A stretch of DNA of 64,000 bases from Apostichopus japonicus (taxonomy: Eukaryota > Echinodermata > Holothuroidea > Aspidochirotida > Stichopodidae): assembly GCF_037975245.1 (NCBI RefSeq), contig NC_092578.1:5373001-5437000 (forward strand), given 5' to 3'. The position numbers and the translations under genes are program-made. Below are positions 61,789 to 64,000 of this stretch, in pieces. The notes beneath the pieces were generated by a model, which worked only from the letters and a program-made list of their open reading frames with translations, was not told the origin of the DNA and searched no databases. The first letter of the stretch is position 1. Each line of letters starts with the position of its first letter.

Positions 61789-64000
61789 ATGGAAGAGAAG
61801 AACAAATTTCAAGATGTTAGCAGACAGAATAGTTCAAGGGAGGCGAGAGCGCTGACTGTTGAGGAAACAGAAAGACTGAAGAAAGATGATGTTTGCGTTT
61901 CAGAATTCAAACAGAATAAATTAGAGAAAGAAGCCAAGAAGAATTGGGATCTTTTCTACAAAAGGAACAGCACAAATTTCTTCAAAGATCGTCACTGGAT
62001 ATCCAGAGAATTCGCTGAACTGCTTTCAGGAGCATCCGAAAAGGTTAACTACTGTAGGAATCATAGAAAATTGGCAATACCAGTCGTTAAAATGTCATAG
62101 TTTACCATAACAAACCACAATCAGCCTGAAATGTCACCTGTAGTGTTTGGGAAACACCTTGTCTAGAAATTCCTTAAATAACAGAAAAATTCACAGTTTT
62201 CTGTTGAATTCTAGCTTGGACAGGATCAGCTGTTTCAAGGAGAAATAACTTTGCAGGGAAATAAACAACTGGTCTTTATTTTTTTTAAAGTTGGAATATA
62301 AAACCATTGAGAATAAGTTAATTGTATAAGTGGGTGTTATTGTATGTTGTCACTGTGTGATCAACTAAACAGTAATGTCAAATCAATTGTGTAGAGGTTC
62401 TCATTGCATCAGTGAAAAAGAAAAGAAAAGAGTTTGATGTGTGATGTTCATGTATAACATCACAAACAATGTTTTTCCAATTGGCCATATTTGAATAAAA
62501 TGAGTAAATTATCAGCTTTGATCTCAGCAACAGAATGAGCTATCAATATGGGATGTGTTTCTTTTTACTTGCTCCGTAAATAACGATGTTTGAAATTTTA
62601 GACATATCTGTCCTTTGATATTTAAACATTCCTTTCATTCTTTGTCAGGTTGAGCCCAGTGAAAGACTGACTCTGCTCGAAGTTGGGTGTGGAGTCGGCA
62701 ATCTCGTCTTCCCTATTTTGAAAGAAAATCCGCTTCTGTTTGCATACGCTTGTGACTTCTCACCGAGAGCCGTGCAATTTGTGAAGGTGAGGTATTAAGA
62801 AATTGATGAACAATAGTTTTGGAGATGACATAATCAGGACGTTGTTCTGTGTATGCATTGAAATTAAAACTTCAGCACGTAAGGTATATTATGGTTCATA
62901 TTGGTATCTTTAATAGGTTGTAAGAGAGGGATGGATATGTGGTGGGATTTTTGGGACAGTAGTTGGGCCACCCAGTACATAATCCTGTCAAAAGACCTGG
63001 GTGGACATGAGTCTGTTTTGACACCAATCCATGTCCACATATGTGTTAATATGTATGGTAGCGATATCCAGTGATTTAGTAATGGTACCATTACTTTTAC
63101 TTCAAAATCTTAAATTACACAAGCACTCTATAATAGCTCCCCCCCCCTCCCCAACCCCTTAAAAGTAGTTTTCAGTATTTATTATTGCAGATCAAATAAA
63201 TGAAAGCATTTTGTATTCAGATAAACATTTGGTTTGGCTAATGGCTATAAACTTAATGTATGTTCAAAATGTGCAGGAAATTACACATTACAGTAAAACT
63301 CCATCAATCGCCTGATATTGTAATATATTTATTGTAAAGGGGACATTTGTTAACATTGTGCAAACGTTAACATGGCTCAATGTTAGTCACAGTTCAGACT
63401 ATTGCATGACAAAATTGATGAGCCAGGTATGTAAAATTGGTTGTTGAAATCTTCATTTTTCTGTTAACACCATGTATTAAGTTTCTACCAAAGAACAAAA
63501 TCCAGCAATCTAAAAGAAATTTTGAAGGCAAAAATATAAGTCGTTCCTGAATCATGTATACGTAAATATGTAATGTGATATTTGTCCGTGGAGCATCCAG
63601 TGGACATAATTTGCTAACATAAAGGGTGATAACATTTCATAATTTGGTCCTGGGGAGCCCCCTACCCTACAAAATCTGGACTCTATATGATGTAATAGTT
63701 CTACTAAAAGTAATCCAAAAGTCACACGCTTTAAGTTTGGTCACATGATCTCATTTTAACTACACAGTATTACCTCATTTCTGGTCTTGTCAAATACCCT
63801 GATACAGTGATGTGTGTGTATATGATGTATGTTTGTATTTACAGTATGTATGTTTTTTATATTTGTCAGGAGAATGAAGGCTACAAACCTGATAGAATCA
63901 AGGCTTTTCAATGTGACCTGACTAAAGATGATCTGATAGAAGAAATCCCCCCTGAATCTGTCGACCTGGTTACCATGGTGTTTGTTCTGTCTGCAATTCA
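61789..64000 (+). CDS. METTL6: METTL6, tRNA N3-methylcytidine methyltransferase (5' part)
   Basis: Coding exons are 61789-62043, 62649-62786 and 63870-64000 (cut by the window end), encoding the first 174 residues of a protein usually near 280. The enzyme is a class I SAM-dependent methyltransferase that makes m3C32 in the anticodon loop of serine tRNAs, working with seryl-tRNA synthetase. Visible features are the N-terminal [13 protein letters not shown] and [20 protein letters not shown], the family block [16 protein letters not shown]-binding motif [38 protein letters not shown] and [18 protein letters not shown] followed by FQCDLTKDD fits METTL6 better than METTL2 or METTL8. The exon opens at an acceptor 26 bp before the ATG, so there is an upstream noncoding exon. 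Confidence 0.94.

Overview
This is an animal nuclear-genome window. It has spliced genes with GT-AG introns, abundant small transposons, a tRNA-derived SINE, AT microsatellites and tandem satellite-like repeats. Gene content (OSGEPL1, a TEX12-like gene, METTL6) and repeat style suggest a marine invertebrate deuterostome, perhaps an echinoderm. That placement is inference, not proof.

Layout. (1) 117-4504, plus strand: the last six exons of OSGEPL1, the mitochondrial t6A37 tRNA-modification enzyme; its 5' end lies outside the window. (2) About 4.5-12.2 kb: intergenic, dominated by transposons, including a 2.1-kb hAT-like element with a perfect 8-bp target duplication and MITEs nested in it. (3) 12179-47739, minus strand: one giant gene that I could assemble by hand into 31 coding exons. 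All splice phases agree and the CDS is 12,138 bp (about 4,045 aa). (4) About 48.0-53.1 kb: a tandem array of a 1.58-kb unit lying about 300 bp upstream of the giant gene's start codon. (5) 56174-58676, minus strand: a four-exon gene for a 168-aa protein whose C-terminal coiled coil resembles TEX12, a synaptonemal-complex protein. (6) 61789-64000, plus strand: the first three coding exons of METTL6, the tRNA-Ser m3C32 methyltransferase; it runs off the window.

The exceptional item is the giant gene. In order it encodes a signal peptide, an N-terminal FRGGIISW-type extracellular domain, Ig/HYR-like modules, about nine CARDB-type beta-sandwich modules (most in one 3.76-kb exon), a complete RHS/YD-repeat barrel with a canonical RHS core ending in NPYSFVDPEG, a glycine/alanine-rich post-core segment like the pre-toxin region of bacterial polymorphic toxins, a beta module starting at NDIIGPSGFG, one EGF repeat and cadherin-like modules. 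From CARDB through RHS to the NDIIGP module, the order is one I know from very large bacterial surface proteins. The gene is nevertheless fully intron-split and carries a eukaryote-type N-terminus and EGF. It differs from teneurin in having no N-terminal transmembrane anchor, no NHL propeller and no teneurin-type C-terminus. The simplest reading is a bacterial surface/RHS gene captured by an animal lineage and domesticated as a secreted protein. I could not run any search to test this.

The conserved flanking genes both act on the tRNA anticodon loop (position 37 and position 32). I see no mechanistic link between them and the RHS gene.
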